A stretch of 21,860 nt of DNA from Candidatus Omnitrophota bacterium (GTDB lineage Bacteria; Omnitrophota; Gorgyraeia; DTHP01): NCBI GenBank assembly GCA_023818555.1, contig JAMWCG010000001.1:1-21860 (forward strand), given 5' to 3'. The position numbers and the translations under genes are program-made. Under the pieces are notes generated by a model. The model saw nothing but the letters and a program-made list of their open reading frames with translations, was not told the origin of the DNA and did not search any database. Positions 15,176 to 21,860 of this stretch are shown piece by piece. Positions within the stretch are counted from its first letter, which is position 1. Every line of letters starts with the position of its first letter.

Positions 15176-16510
15176 TTATTTCCCCCTGCCTACCAATTCC
15201 CAATTTAAAGCTCTTCTTCCTATATCCCTCCGATAATGCATCCCTTCAAAATGAATCTTCTCTATTGCTTTGTAAGTTTTATCTATTGCCTCTTTTATGG
15301 TCTTAGCCAAACCCGTTACTCCCAATACCCTCCCTCCGTTAGTTACAAATCTATGTGCCTGTGTCCCATTAATTCTTGCCGTATCTTCTTCTTTTTTAGT
15401 TCCTGCATGGAAAACTACTATGTCCTTCATCTCTTCTACCTTATCTAAACCATAGATAATTTTCCCTTTTTCATATTCTCCCGGATAACCCTTGGCAGTG
15501 CAGACCACGCAGACACAGGCTCTATCATTCCAGTCTAAGGAAACGAATTTTTTGAATTTCGTCAATTTACCTTCACAAGTAGCCCATAAAAGTTCCACCA
15601 AATCAAAATTAATCAAAGGTAAAATTGCCTGAGTTTCCGGGTCACCAAAACGCACATTAAATTCTAAGACTTTTGGACCATCCTTTGTAATCATAAGTCC
15701 GGCATATAAAGCCCCTTGATATTCTATTCCTTCTTTAGCCAAACCGTCAATTATGCGGTAGATTATTTCTTCTGCAATCTTATTTGACAGATCTCTATTA
15801 ACTACAGGAGCCGGGGAATAAGCACCCATTCCTCCCGTATTTGGTCCTGCATCATTATCAAAGACCCGTTTGTGGTCTTGGCTGGGAGGTAGAGTAACGA
15901 ATTCCCTGGAATCAGTAACTCCAATAATTGAAGCCTCTTCCCCTTCCAGATAGTCCTCAATCACTATTCTTCTTCCTGCCTCTCCAAAAATTCTTTTCTC
16001 CATTATCATCTCTACCGCCTGAATTGCCTCCTCCCTGGTTTTAGCCACAATTACCCCTTTCCCTTGGGCAAGCCCCTCTGCTTTGATGACACAGGGAGCC
16101 CCTTTTTCTTCTATGTAAGCAATGGCTTCTTCAGGGTTATCAAAAATTTTAAAATCTGCCGTAGGAACATTATATTTCTTCATCAATTCCTTAGCAAAAA
16201 CCTTACTCGCTTCCAATTGGGCAGCTAATCTTGTGGGACCAAAAATCTTTAGCCCATATTTTCTAAACTCATCACTGATTCCCTTAGCCAAAGGGGCCTC
16301 AGGTCCAACCACGGTTAAATCTATCTTCTCTTTGCGGACAAATTCTAAGATTCTTTCTATCTCTTCTGCTTTTATATCCAGACACTCTGCCTGTTTAAGA
16401 ATCCCTCCATTACCCGGAGCACAAAAAATCTTATCCACCAGTTTTGATTGGGCAATCTTCCAGACTAAAGCATGTTCCCGGCCACCAGAACCAATAACTA
16501 AAACTTTCAT
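15176..16510 (-). CDS. purD: Phosphoribosylamine-glycine ligase (GAR synthetase)
   Basis: Joins phosphoribosylamine and glycine with ATP, the second step of purine synthesis. The 444-residue ATP-grasp enzyme begins MKVLVIGSGGREHAL. It has VVGPEAPLAKGI and FGPTRLAAQLEASKVFAKELM, then the ATP-grasp segment CVIKAEGLAQGKGV, the family signature DHKRVFDNDAGPNTGGMGAYSPAP, and FNVRFGDPETQ. It starts 22 bases behind purM with no clear ribosome site. Its substrate glycine comes from GlyA, coded further down the same strand. Confidence 0.98.
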   Translation of the reverse strand: MKVLVIGSGGREHALVWKIAQSKLVDKIFCAPGNGGILKQAECLDIKAEEIERILEFVRKEKIDLTVVGPEAPLAKGISDEFRKYGLKIFGPTRLAAQLEASKVFAKELMKKYNVPTADFKIFDNPEEAIAYIEEKGAPCVIKAEGLAQGKGVIVAKTREEAIQAVEMIMEKRIFGEAGRRIVIEDYLEGEEASIIGVTDSREFVTLPPSQDHKRVFDNDAGPNTGGMGAYSPAPVVNRDLSNKIAEEIIYRIIDGLAKEGIEYQGALYAGLMITKDGPKVLEFNVRFGDPETQAILPLINFDLVELLWATCEGKLTKFKKFVSLDWNDRACVCVVCTAKGYPGEYEKGKIIYGLDKVEEMKDIVVFHAGTKKEEDTARINGTQAHRFVTNGGRVLGVTGLAKTIKEAIDKTYKAIEKIHFEGMHYRRDIGRRALNWELVGRGK

Positions 16511-16532
16511 CGTTAAACTAACCGGTTTAAAA

Positions 16533-17543
16533 CTACACTATCATTATCTCTCGGTTACCCTCTACAACTTCTCCAATTATCCAGGATTTTATTTTTGATT
16601 TTTCCAATTCTTTAATAACTGCTTCTCCTTTATCTTTTTTTACTACCAAAACCATTCCAATGCCCATATTGAAAGTACGATACATCTCTTTCTCTTCAAT
16701 ATTCCCTTTTTCCTGAATTAATTTAAAGATTTTGGGAATTGGCCAAGATTTTTTCTTGATTAAAATTGCTCTTCCTTCAGGAATAATCCGGGGGATTTTT
16801 TCATAAAATGCACCTCCAGTGATATGGGCTATACCTTTAATAAGTAGTGAGTAGTGATTAGCGAGTAGCGAGAGGATGGGCTTAACATATATGCGTGTAG
16901 GTTTAAGTAGAATTTTTGCCAGTCTCTTCTGCTCGTTTAAATTGAAAACCTTACGCACTAAAGAAAAACCATTGGAGTGAAGTCCGGAAGAAGCCAGGCC
17001 AACTACTTTATCTCCTCTCCGTATCTCTTTCCCATCAATAATCTTATCTTTTTCTACAACTCCCACACAAAATCCTGCCAAATCGTATTCTCCTTCTTTA
17101 TACATCCCGGGCATCTCCGCAGTTTCTCCGGCAATTAAGGAACATCCTGCCTCCTGACAGCCTCGGGTTATCCCTTTAATAATTTCAATATATTTTTCTT
17201 CTTCCAATTTCCCACAGGCAAGATAATCTAAAAAGAAGAGTGGCTTCGCCCCAAAGGTCAAGATATCATTTACATTCATGGCCACCAAATCTATTCCTAC
17301 AGTATCATGTTTATCTACCAAGAAAGCAATCTTTAATTTTGTTCCCACCCCATCTGTGGAAGAGACAAGAACCGGATTCTTATATTTTTTAAAAATCGAT
17401 GCATCAAATAAACCACCGAAACTACCGATGTCAGCTAAAACCTCTCGGGTAAATGTTTTTTTTATCAGAGGCTTAATTTCCCTTAACAAAACTCTGGCTT
17501 TATCTATATCCACTCCAGACTTTTTATAAGTAAATTTAGGCAT
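16533..17543 (-). CDS. purM: Phosphoribosylformylglycinamidine cyclo-ligase (AIR synthetase)
   Basis: Closes the imidazole ring of FGAM to give AIR with ATP. The 336 residues include YKKSGVDIDKA, the SSTDGVGTKLKIAF segment, GIDLVAMNVNDIL, the AGETAEMPGMY segment, LASSGLHSNGFSLVR, the KGIAHITGG segment and the closing FNMGIGMVLVV. No key residue is missing. Residues about 224-235 (SLLANHYSLL, between YVKPI and IKGIAHITGG) are coded by four 7-bp repeats. By memory of E. coli PurM, this loop is about three residues longer here. The ATG has GAGGAGAGG upstream. Confidence 0.98.
   Translation of the reverse strand: MPKFTYKKSGVDIDKARVLLREIKPLIKKTFTREVLADIGSFGGLFDASIFKKYKNPVLVSSTDGVGTKLKIAFLVDKHDTVGIDLVAMNVNDILTFGAKPLFFLDYLACGKLEEEKYIEIIKGITRGCQEAGCSLIAGETAEMPGMYKEGEYDLAGFCVGVVEKDKIIDGKEIRRGDKVVGLASSGLHSNGFSLVRKVFNLNEQKRLAKILLKPTRIYVKPILSLLANHYSLLIKGIAHITGGAFYEKIPRIIPEGRAILIKKKSWPIPKIFKLIQEKGNIEEKEMYRTFNMGIGMVLVVKKDKGEAVIKELEKSKIKSWIIGEVVEGNREIMIV
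16843..16870. repeat. Four 7-bp tandem repeats inside purM (AGTAGTG-type)
   Basis: The plus strand reads AGTAGTG twice, then ATTAGCG and AGTAGCG, in exact 7-base steps, with a partial AGAGG after. They code in frame on the minus strand for the loop before IKGIAHITGG. Two units are identical, so the array is clearer than that in ribD. Confidence 0.8.
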
Positions 17544-17603
17544 AATCGCGCCCTCTCCTCAAAATATTCTCAGAGAAAATTTTCTTAATAATCTCTTCAT
17601 TTT

Positions 17604-18401
17604 TTATAAATTTTTTTTAACATATTCTACTCCATTTCTAAAAATCTTTAAACCATCTCCTTTGCCAAAATGTCTTTCCCTTACCCAACGGGGATGCTGG
17701 AGATAATCAATGTGCCGCTCAGGATGGGGCATCAGACCTAAAATTAAACCCGTCTCATCACAAATTCCGGCAATGCTTTCCAGAGAACCGTTGGGATTAT
17801 AGGGGTATCCGGCTAAATTACCTTCTCTATCTACATACTGAAAAACAATCTGCCCATTTTTTTTTAATTCCTCTATCACTTCTTTATCCGCAACAAATTT
17901 CCCCTCTCCATGAGCAACTGGAAGTTCAATTATCTCGGGTAAATTTTTCGTCCAAATGCACTTTACTGGTGCACTGGTGCTCTGATGCTCTGGTGTTCTT
18001 AAATATACCCACCTATCCTCAAACTTTCCGGAATCATTATAGGTCAAAGTTACTTTTTGTTTAAATCCATTTCCCGGAAGAATTCCAGCTTTCACCAAAA
18101 CCTGAAAACCATTGCATATCCCGATTATCGGCCTTTTCTCTCTAAGAAAACTTTCCAGTTCTTCCCTTAAAATATATTTTAACTCATTAGCTAGTATTTT
18201 TCCTGCCGAAATATCATCTCCATAAGTAAATCCTCCGGGGATGGCTAAGATATCGTATTCTAAGAGACTCTTTTCTTTTCTTATAATTTGATTTATATGC
18301 ACAAGTTCAGTCCTTGCCCCTACTCTTTCAAAGGCAAAAGCAGTTTCACCATCACAGTTTGTTCCAGCGGTACGCAAGACAATTACCTTGGGTTTCCTCA
18401 T
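17604..18401 (-). CDS. purQ: Phosphoribosylformylglycinamidine synthase, glutaminase subunit PurQ
   Basis: Provides ammonia from glutamine to PurL. This class I amidotransferase of 265 residues has PKVIVLRTAGTNCDGE at the start, LAIPGGFTYGDDISAG, the nucleophile C96 in IGICNGFQVL, and the His226-Glu228 pair in LMPHPERH. A longer frame with a TTG start at 18458 exists, but the ATG at 18401, two bases behind the purL stop, starts exactly at the conserved core, so I use it. Residues about 136-147 (TPEHQSTSAPVK) are coded by four 8-bp repeats and fall between WVYL and IWTKNLPEI, where relatives are shorter or variable. The length is nearer the larger PurQ type than the ~227-residue B. subtilis type. 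Confidence 0.96.
   Translation of the reverse strand: MRKPKVIVLRTAGTNCDGETAFAFERVGARTELVHINQIIRKEKSLLEYDILAIPGGFTYGDDISAGKILANELKYILREELESFLREKRPIIGICNGFQVLVKAGILPGNGFKQKVTLTYNDSGKFEDRWVYLRTPEHQSTSAPVKCIWTKNLPEIIELPVAHGEGKFVADKEVIEELKKNGQIVFQYVDREGNLAGYPYNPNGSLESIAGICDETGLILGLMPHPERHIDYLQHPRWVRERHFGKGDGLKIFRNGVEYVKKNL
17965..17996. repeat. Four 8-bp tandem repeats inside purQ (ACTGGTGC-type)
   Basis: The plus strand reads ACTGGTGC twice, then TCTGATGC and TCTGGTGT, in exact 8-base steps. They code in frame on the minus strand for a stretch rich in Ser, Thr, Pro and Gln between two conserved strands of PurQ. Confidence 0.8.
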
Positions 18402-18403
18402 TT

Positions 18404-21295
18404 CTATAATTTTAAAGGGCTCTGCCACGCCTCTTTTAGAGTATCTATATCTAAACAAATAATCATTTTACCATCCACTCCATAAATCTTTAAAAATCTA
18501 TCCTCAGAAACGCAACCCAGCAAACCTAAGGGAATTCCTCTTAACTCTTTCTCGAATTCCTTCTTTTTTTTCCTCTCCACCTCCACAATAAATCTCGTAT
18601 TTGATTCCGAAAAAAGAATAAAATCATTTCTTAAATTTTTGATTTTATAGGGCACTTCTCCCAAAAATATCTCCATTCCCCATCCTCCCGAAAAAGCCAT
18701 CTCCGCCAGAGTTACTCCTATTCCTCCTTCTGAGCAATCATGACAAGATAAAACCAATCCCTTATTTATGGCTCTACTTAGAGCCTCCATCAATCTCCTG
18801 CCTTTCTTAGGATTAACCTGGGGAACGCTGTTTCCTAAATATCCCAGAAGATGATAATATTCAGAACCTCCCAATTCCGGAAAAGTTTCTCCCACAATAT
18901 AGATTAAATTTTTAGGGTTCTTCAAATCCAAAGTAATGCAATGGGAAACATCTTCGATTATCCCGATTGCAGAAATGAGCAAGGTCCCGGGTATGGAAAT
19001 GGATTTTTTACCAATCTTATATTCATTATTTAAACTATCCTTTCCGGAAATAAAGGGAACTCCATAATCTTTAGCCATAGTATAACAACCAAAGGCACAA
19101 CGCACCAGGGAGCCTAAGCGGTCAGGTTTGTTTGTATTTCCCCAGCAGAAATTGTCTAAGATTGCTACCTCTTTCAGAGAACCACCTACAGCAATAATCT
19201 GTCTCAATGCTTCATCAATACAAGAACCAGCCATCCAATAGGGGTCAATTTCTCCATATTTAGGATTTATGCCACAGGAAATAACTATCCCTTTTGGGGA
19301 ATCAAGTCTTGGTCTGATTACCGCCGCATCCGAAGGACCATCATTATTTATACCCACTAAGGGTTTGATGACCGAACCTCCTTGAACTTCATGGTCGTAT
19401 TGACGAATAATCCACTCCTTAGAACAGACATTGTAAGAAGAAAGGATTTTTAAAAGAATATTGTTTAAGTCTTCAGGACAAGGAAATCTCGGTTCAGGAA
19501 ATTTTTTCTTTTCCCAAACTGCTTTGCGCACAATATCGGGAAGTCCGTGATGGAGAAATTCCATTTCCAAATCACAGACTAAATTCCCTGTGTAGAAGAG
19601 CCGTAAATGTTTATCATTGGTAAATTCTCCAATCACGCTTGCTTCTACATTCTCTTGCTCAAAAATCTCTAAGAGTCTATCCAAATTCTTCTCCGGCACT
19701 GCCAGAATCATCCTCTCCTGGGCTTCAGAAATCCAAATTTCTGTATAGGAAAGCCCTTTGTATTTCAGAGGAACTTTATCCAGATCTACGCGTGCCCCAC
19801 AGTTTTCGCCCATTTCACCTACGGCGGAAGAAAGTCCTCCTCCCCCACAATCAGTAATTGCATGATAAAGCCCCAAATCTCTTGCTTTTAAAAGAGTATC
19901 CACCATCTTCTTCTCTGTGATGGGATTTCCCATCTGCACTGCCGAGGCAGAAATTTTTTCTGACTCCACAGTTAATTCTGCCGAAGAAAAAGTTGCTCCA
20001 TGAATTCCATCTCTCCCCGTCCTTCCTCCCACAAGCACAATCAGGTCCCCGGGAACTACTTTCTTAAAAGACTTATCTTTAGGAATTAATCCTATTGTTC
20101 CACAGTAGACCAAAGGATTTCCGATATAGCACTCATCAAATATAACTGCACCGTTTACGGTGGGAATCCCCATTTTATTCCCGTAATCTCTTACTCCGGC
20201 AACTACTCCTTTCATAATCCTTTTAGGATGAAGGGTCCCCGGAGGTAATTTCCCATAAGGATAATCCGGAGGTCCAAAACAGAAAACATCCGTATTGGCA
20301 ATGGGTTTTGCTCCCAAGCCTGTCCCTAAGGGGTCACGAATCACCCCTCCAATCCCCGTATTTGCTCCTCCATACGGCTCTAAGGCAGAGGGATGATTAT
20401 GGGTCTCTACCTTAAAACAAATGTTATAATCTTCATCAAAACGAATCACCCCCGAATTGTCTTTAAAAACTGATACACACCAGGGCTTATGCAATTCTTC
20501 AGTAACTTTCATTATTGTCTCTTTTAACAGATTATTGATTTTTTTGACTAATCTTCTCTGGTTACTGGTTACTTCTCTATATTCAATCCTCCCCCTTAAG
20601 GTCTTATGTTTACAATGTTCTGACCAGGTCTGGGCGATTGTCTCTAACTCACAGTCTGTAGGGTTACGCCTGATTTTCTCAAAATATTTCTTAATCTGAA
20701 ACATCTCCGCATCATTTAGAAAGAGTTGCCCCTGGAGACTTATCTCTCTCAATTTTTTCTTATCTGCAGAGAGAATATCCACAGTAATCAATTTAAATTT
20801 ATATTCGGGATTCCCAAAAATAAAATCTGTATCTTTAGCCAAAATATGCTGAACAGTTTTATTCACCAGAAGTTTGTCCAGGATAAAATTCAACTCCTTT
20901 TGGGTCAGAATCCCTTTCAGCACATATTTCTTTGCAGTTCTTATCGCTTCAATTCCTTCTATTCCCAAATCCCGTATCCCTTTTAAAGTAGATTCTTCCC
21001 AAGGGTCCATCACTCCAGGATTGTAAGCCACGACAAATATAAATTCTCCTGCTGAGCAGGCCTGCTGAGATAGTGATGCGCTAATTTTAAATTCCTGGGT
21101 AAGCGGGTCAGTAAGCAGATTTATACAAATTTTTTTCAAATCTTTTTCTGAGACCTCTCCCTTTAAAAAATAAATCTGTGCCACTTCTACAGCCTGCACA
21201 GAAGAGATGCCTAAATCAAGGATATCTCTCTTTAGTCCCTCTCTATGAGAGTCAAAAAAATCCTCTTTAATTTTCACTTCTATGGAATAAATCAT
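18404..21295 (-). CDS. purL: Phosphoribosylformylglycinamidine synthase PurL with two fused N-terminal PurS-like domains
   Basis: Converts FGAR to FGAM with ATP and ammonia from PurQ. It has 963 residues, between small PurL (about 720-740) and the E. coli-type enzyme (about 1300). Residues about 1-75 and 84-155 are two PurS-like repeats: LKRDILDLGISSVQAVEVAQIYFLKG aligns with LKGIRDLGIEGIEAIRTAKKYVLKG. The synthetase core follows with WSEHCKHK (224-231), FKVETHNHPSALEPYGGA, the VNGAVIFDECYIGNPLVYCG segment, the DCGGGGLSSAVGEMG segment and a second half ending near SEDRFLKIYG. There is no C-terminal glutaminase domain, and purQ follows as a separate gene. The ATG directly abuts the purB stop. 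Two repeat-like inserts lie in the linker of the PurS-like domains (residues about 73-84) and after RIEYR. Confidence 0.96.
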   Translation of the reverse strand: MIYSIEVKIKEDFFDSHREGLKRDILDLGISSVQAVEVAQIYFLKGEVSEKDLKKICINLLTDPLTQEFKISASLSQQACSAGEFIFVVAYNPGVMDPWEESTLKGIRDLGIEGIEAIRTAKKYVLKGILTQKELNFILDKLLVNKTVQHILAKDTDFIFGNPEYKFKLITVDILSADKKKLREISLQGQLFLNDAEMFQIKKYFEKIRRNPTDCELETIAQTWSEHCKHKTLRGRIEYREVTSNQRRLVKKINNLLKETIMKVTEELHKPWCVSVFKDNSGVIRFDEDYNICFKVETHNHPSALEPYGGANTGIGGVIRDPLGTGLGAKPIANTDVFCFGPPDYPYGKLPPGTLHPKRIMKGVVAGVRDYGNKMGIPTVNGAVIFDECYIGNPLVYCGTIGLIPKDKSFKKVVPGDLIVLVGGRTGRDGIHGATFSSAELTVESEKISASAVQMGNPITEKKMVDTLLKARDLGLYHAITDCGGGGLSSAVGEMGENCGARVDLDKVPLKYKGLSYTEIWISEAQERMILAVPEKNLDRLLEIFEQENVEASVIGEFTNDKHLRLFYTGNLVCDLEMEFLHHGLPDIVRKAVWEKKKFPEPRFPCPEDLNNILLKILSSYNVCSKEWIIRQYDHEVQGGSVIKPLVGINNDGPSDAAVIRPRLDSPKGIVISCGINPKYGEIDPYWMAGSCIDEALRQIIAVGGSLKEVAILDNFCWGNTNKPDRLGSLVRCAFGCYTMAKDYGVPFISGKDSLNNEYKIGKKSISIPGTLLISAIGIIEDVSHCITLDLKNPKNLIYIVGETFPELGGSEYYHLLGYLGNSVPQVNPKKGRRLMEALSRAINKGLVLSCHDCSEGGIGVTLAEMAFSGGWGMEIFLGEVPYKIKNLRNDFILFSESNTRFIVEVERKKKKEFEKELRGIPLGLLGCVSEDRFLKIYGVDGKMIICLDIDTLKEAWQSPLKL
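20559..20572. repeat. Two perfect 7-bp direct repeats TGGTTAC inside purL
   Basis: The units at 20559-20565 and 20566-20572 abut exactly and code for part of EVTSNQRRL, just after the conserved CKHKTLRGRIEYR. Only two copies are exact, so this is the weakest of the set. Confidence 0.5.
21048..21069. repeat. GC-rich palindromic repeat inside purL
   Basis: CCTGCTGAG occurs at 21048 and 21061. CCTGCT-G-AGCAGG (21048-21060) is a perfect hairpin and AGCAGGCCTGCT (21055-21066) is a perfect palindrome. The segment is about 60 percent GC in an AT-rich gene and codes for SQQACSAG in the linker between the two PurS-like domains. Confidence 0.7.
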
Positions 21296-21860
21296 CTATA
21301 ACCCTAAACGGTGAAAGACCTTGTCAATGTTGCGGAGATAAAAATTTAAATCAAAGAGAGCACGAATCTCTCTCTCTTCTAAATATTTACGAATTTCTTT
21401 ATCCCTGATCAAAATTTCCTGAAAATCTCGCTTATCTCTCCAGGAAATAAAGGCGTCTCTCTGAACCAAATCGTATGCTTTCTGCCGAGACAACCCTTTG
21501 TTCATTAAAGCTAAAAGAACCCTCTGGGAAAAAATAAGCCCTCCCGTCTTTTTCAAATTATTACGCATATTCTCAGGATAGACAATAAGTTTATCTAAAA
21601 TGTAAATCATTAAATTGAGCATATAGTCCAATAAAATAGTTGCATCCGGTAGAATTATCCTTTCCACTGAGGAGTGGCTAATGTCTCGCTCATGCCAGAG
21701 ACTAATATTTTCCATCCCTGCCTGTGCATAGGAACGCAAAAGCCGGGACAATCCACAGACCCTTTCAGAGAGAACAGGATTGCGCTTATGGGGCATTGCC
21801 GAGGAACCCTTCTGCCCCTCCTCAAAAGGCTCTTCTACCTCCACAATCTCGCTGCGCTGA
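21296..21860 (-). CDS. purB: Adenylosuccinate lyase, C-terminal part, cut by window edge
   Basis: Cleaves SAICAR and adenylosuccinate to release fumarate in purine and AMP synthesis. The frame is open to the window edge (188 codons). It reads QRSEIVEVEEPFEEGQKGSSAMPHKRNP, the fumarase/aspartase superfamily signature with its mobile catalytic-serine loop, then ENISLWHERDISHSSVERI and the helical C-terminal domain ending KVFHRLGL. The GTG near 21844 is internal, not a start. The stop TAG is followed at once by the purL ATG. Confidence 0.97.
   Translation of the reverse strand, partial: QRSEIVEVEEPFEEGQKGSSAMPHKRNPVLSERVCGLSRLLRSYAQAGMENISLWHERDISHSSVERIILPDATILLDYMLNLMIYILDKLIVYPENMRNNLKKTGGLIFSQRVLLALMNKGLSRQKAYDLVQRDAFISWRDKRDFQEILIRDKEIRKYLEEREIRALFDLNFYLRNIDKVFHRLGL

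Noticed and set aside
17573..17584. AGAAAATTTTCT palindrome between purQ and purM as an operator
   Set aside because: A short AT-rich palindrome is expected by chance at this composition, and it lies close to neither a promoter nor a second copy.
18402..18458. Longer purQ from TTG at 18458
   Set aside because: The extra 19 residues lie wholly in the purL end and do not belong to the PurQ family. The ATG at 18401 begins the conserved core.

Overview
The window is bacterial chromosome: NusB, NrdR, SMC, RibBA and a tRNA-Pro with an encoded CCA end. It is AT-rich and densely packed, and almost every gene lies on the minus strand with overlapping or nearly touching ends. Gene content and style (a large PurL with two PurS-like domains but a separate PurQ, and short tandem repeats inside coding regions) suggest a deep-branching uncultured lineage such as Omnitrophota. 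That placement is an impression from memory and was not tested by any search.

Layout from left to right. (1) 1-588: an accessory edge with a small XRE/C-protein-like regulator and the start of a DNA methyltransferase that runs off the window. (2) 589-970: an AT-rich promoter region, a cluster of inverted repeats, and tRNA-Pro(CGG). (3) 982-6481, minus strand: a riboflavin operon ribBA-ribH-nusB-PHP-ribD-ribE-DUF72, with the tRNA 11 bp behind it. (4) 6482-7802: two consensus sigma70 promoters back to back, one for ribBA and one for a GAF-GGDEF diguanylate cyclase, the only gene read rightward. (5) 7805-13584, minus strand: glyA, dCMP deaminase, nrdR and smc. The smc reading frame is broken by one base. 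(6) 13720-21860, minus strand: purB-purL-purQ-purM-purD-purE, then a YwlE-like phosphatase and rpiB.

How the genes fit together. The pur operon makes IMP and AMP precursors. glyA supplies glycine and one-carbon units to that pathway. dCMP deaminase and NrdR act on deoxynucleotide supply. The rib operon makes riboflavin from GTP and ribulose 5-phosphate, and RpiB interconverts ribulose and ribose 5-phosphate, so the two big operons meet at the same sugar phosphate.

The most unusual signals are these. Short tandem repeats of 7 or 8 bp sit in frame inside variable loops of RibD, PurM and PurQ, with a weaker two-copy case and a palindromic insert in PurL. The smc frame break sits at an A5T4 run. 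The ribBA/GGDEF intergenic region holds a 15-bp palindrome made of two -35 boxes. A structured region lies beside tRNA-Pro next to the restriction-modification-like genes. No complete new defence or mobile system can be shown from this window alone.
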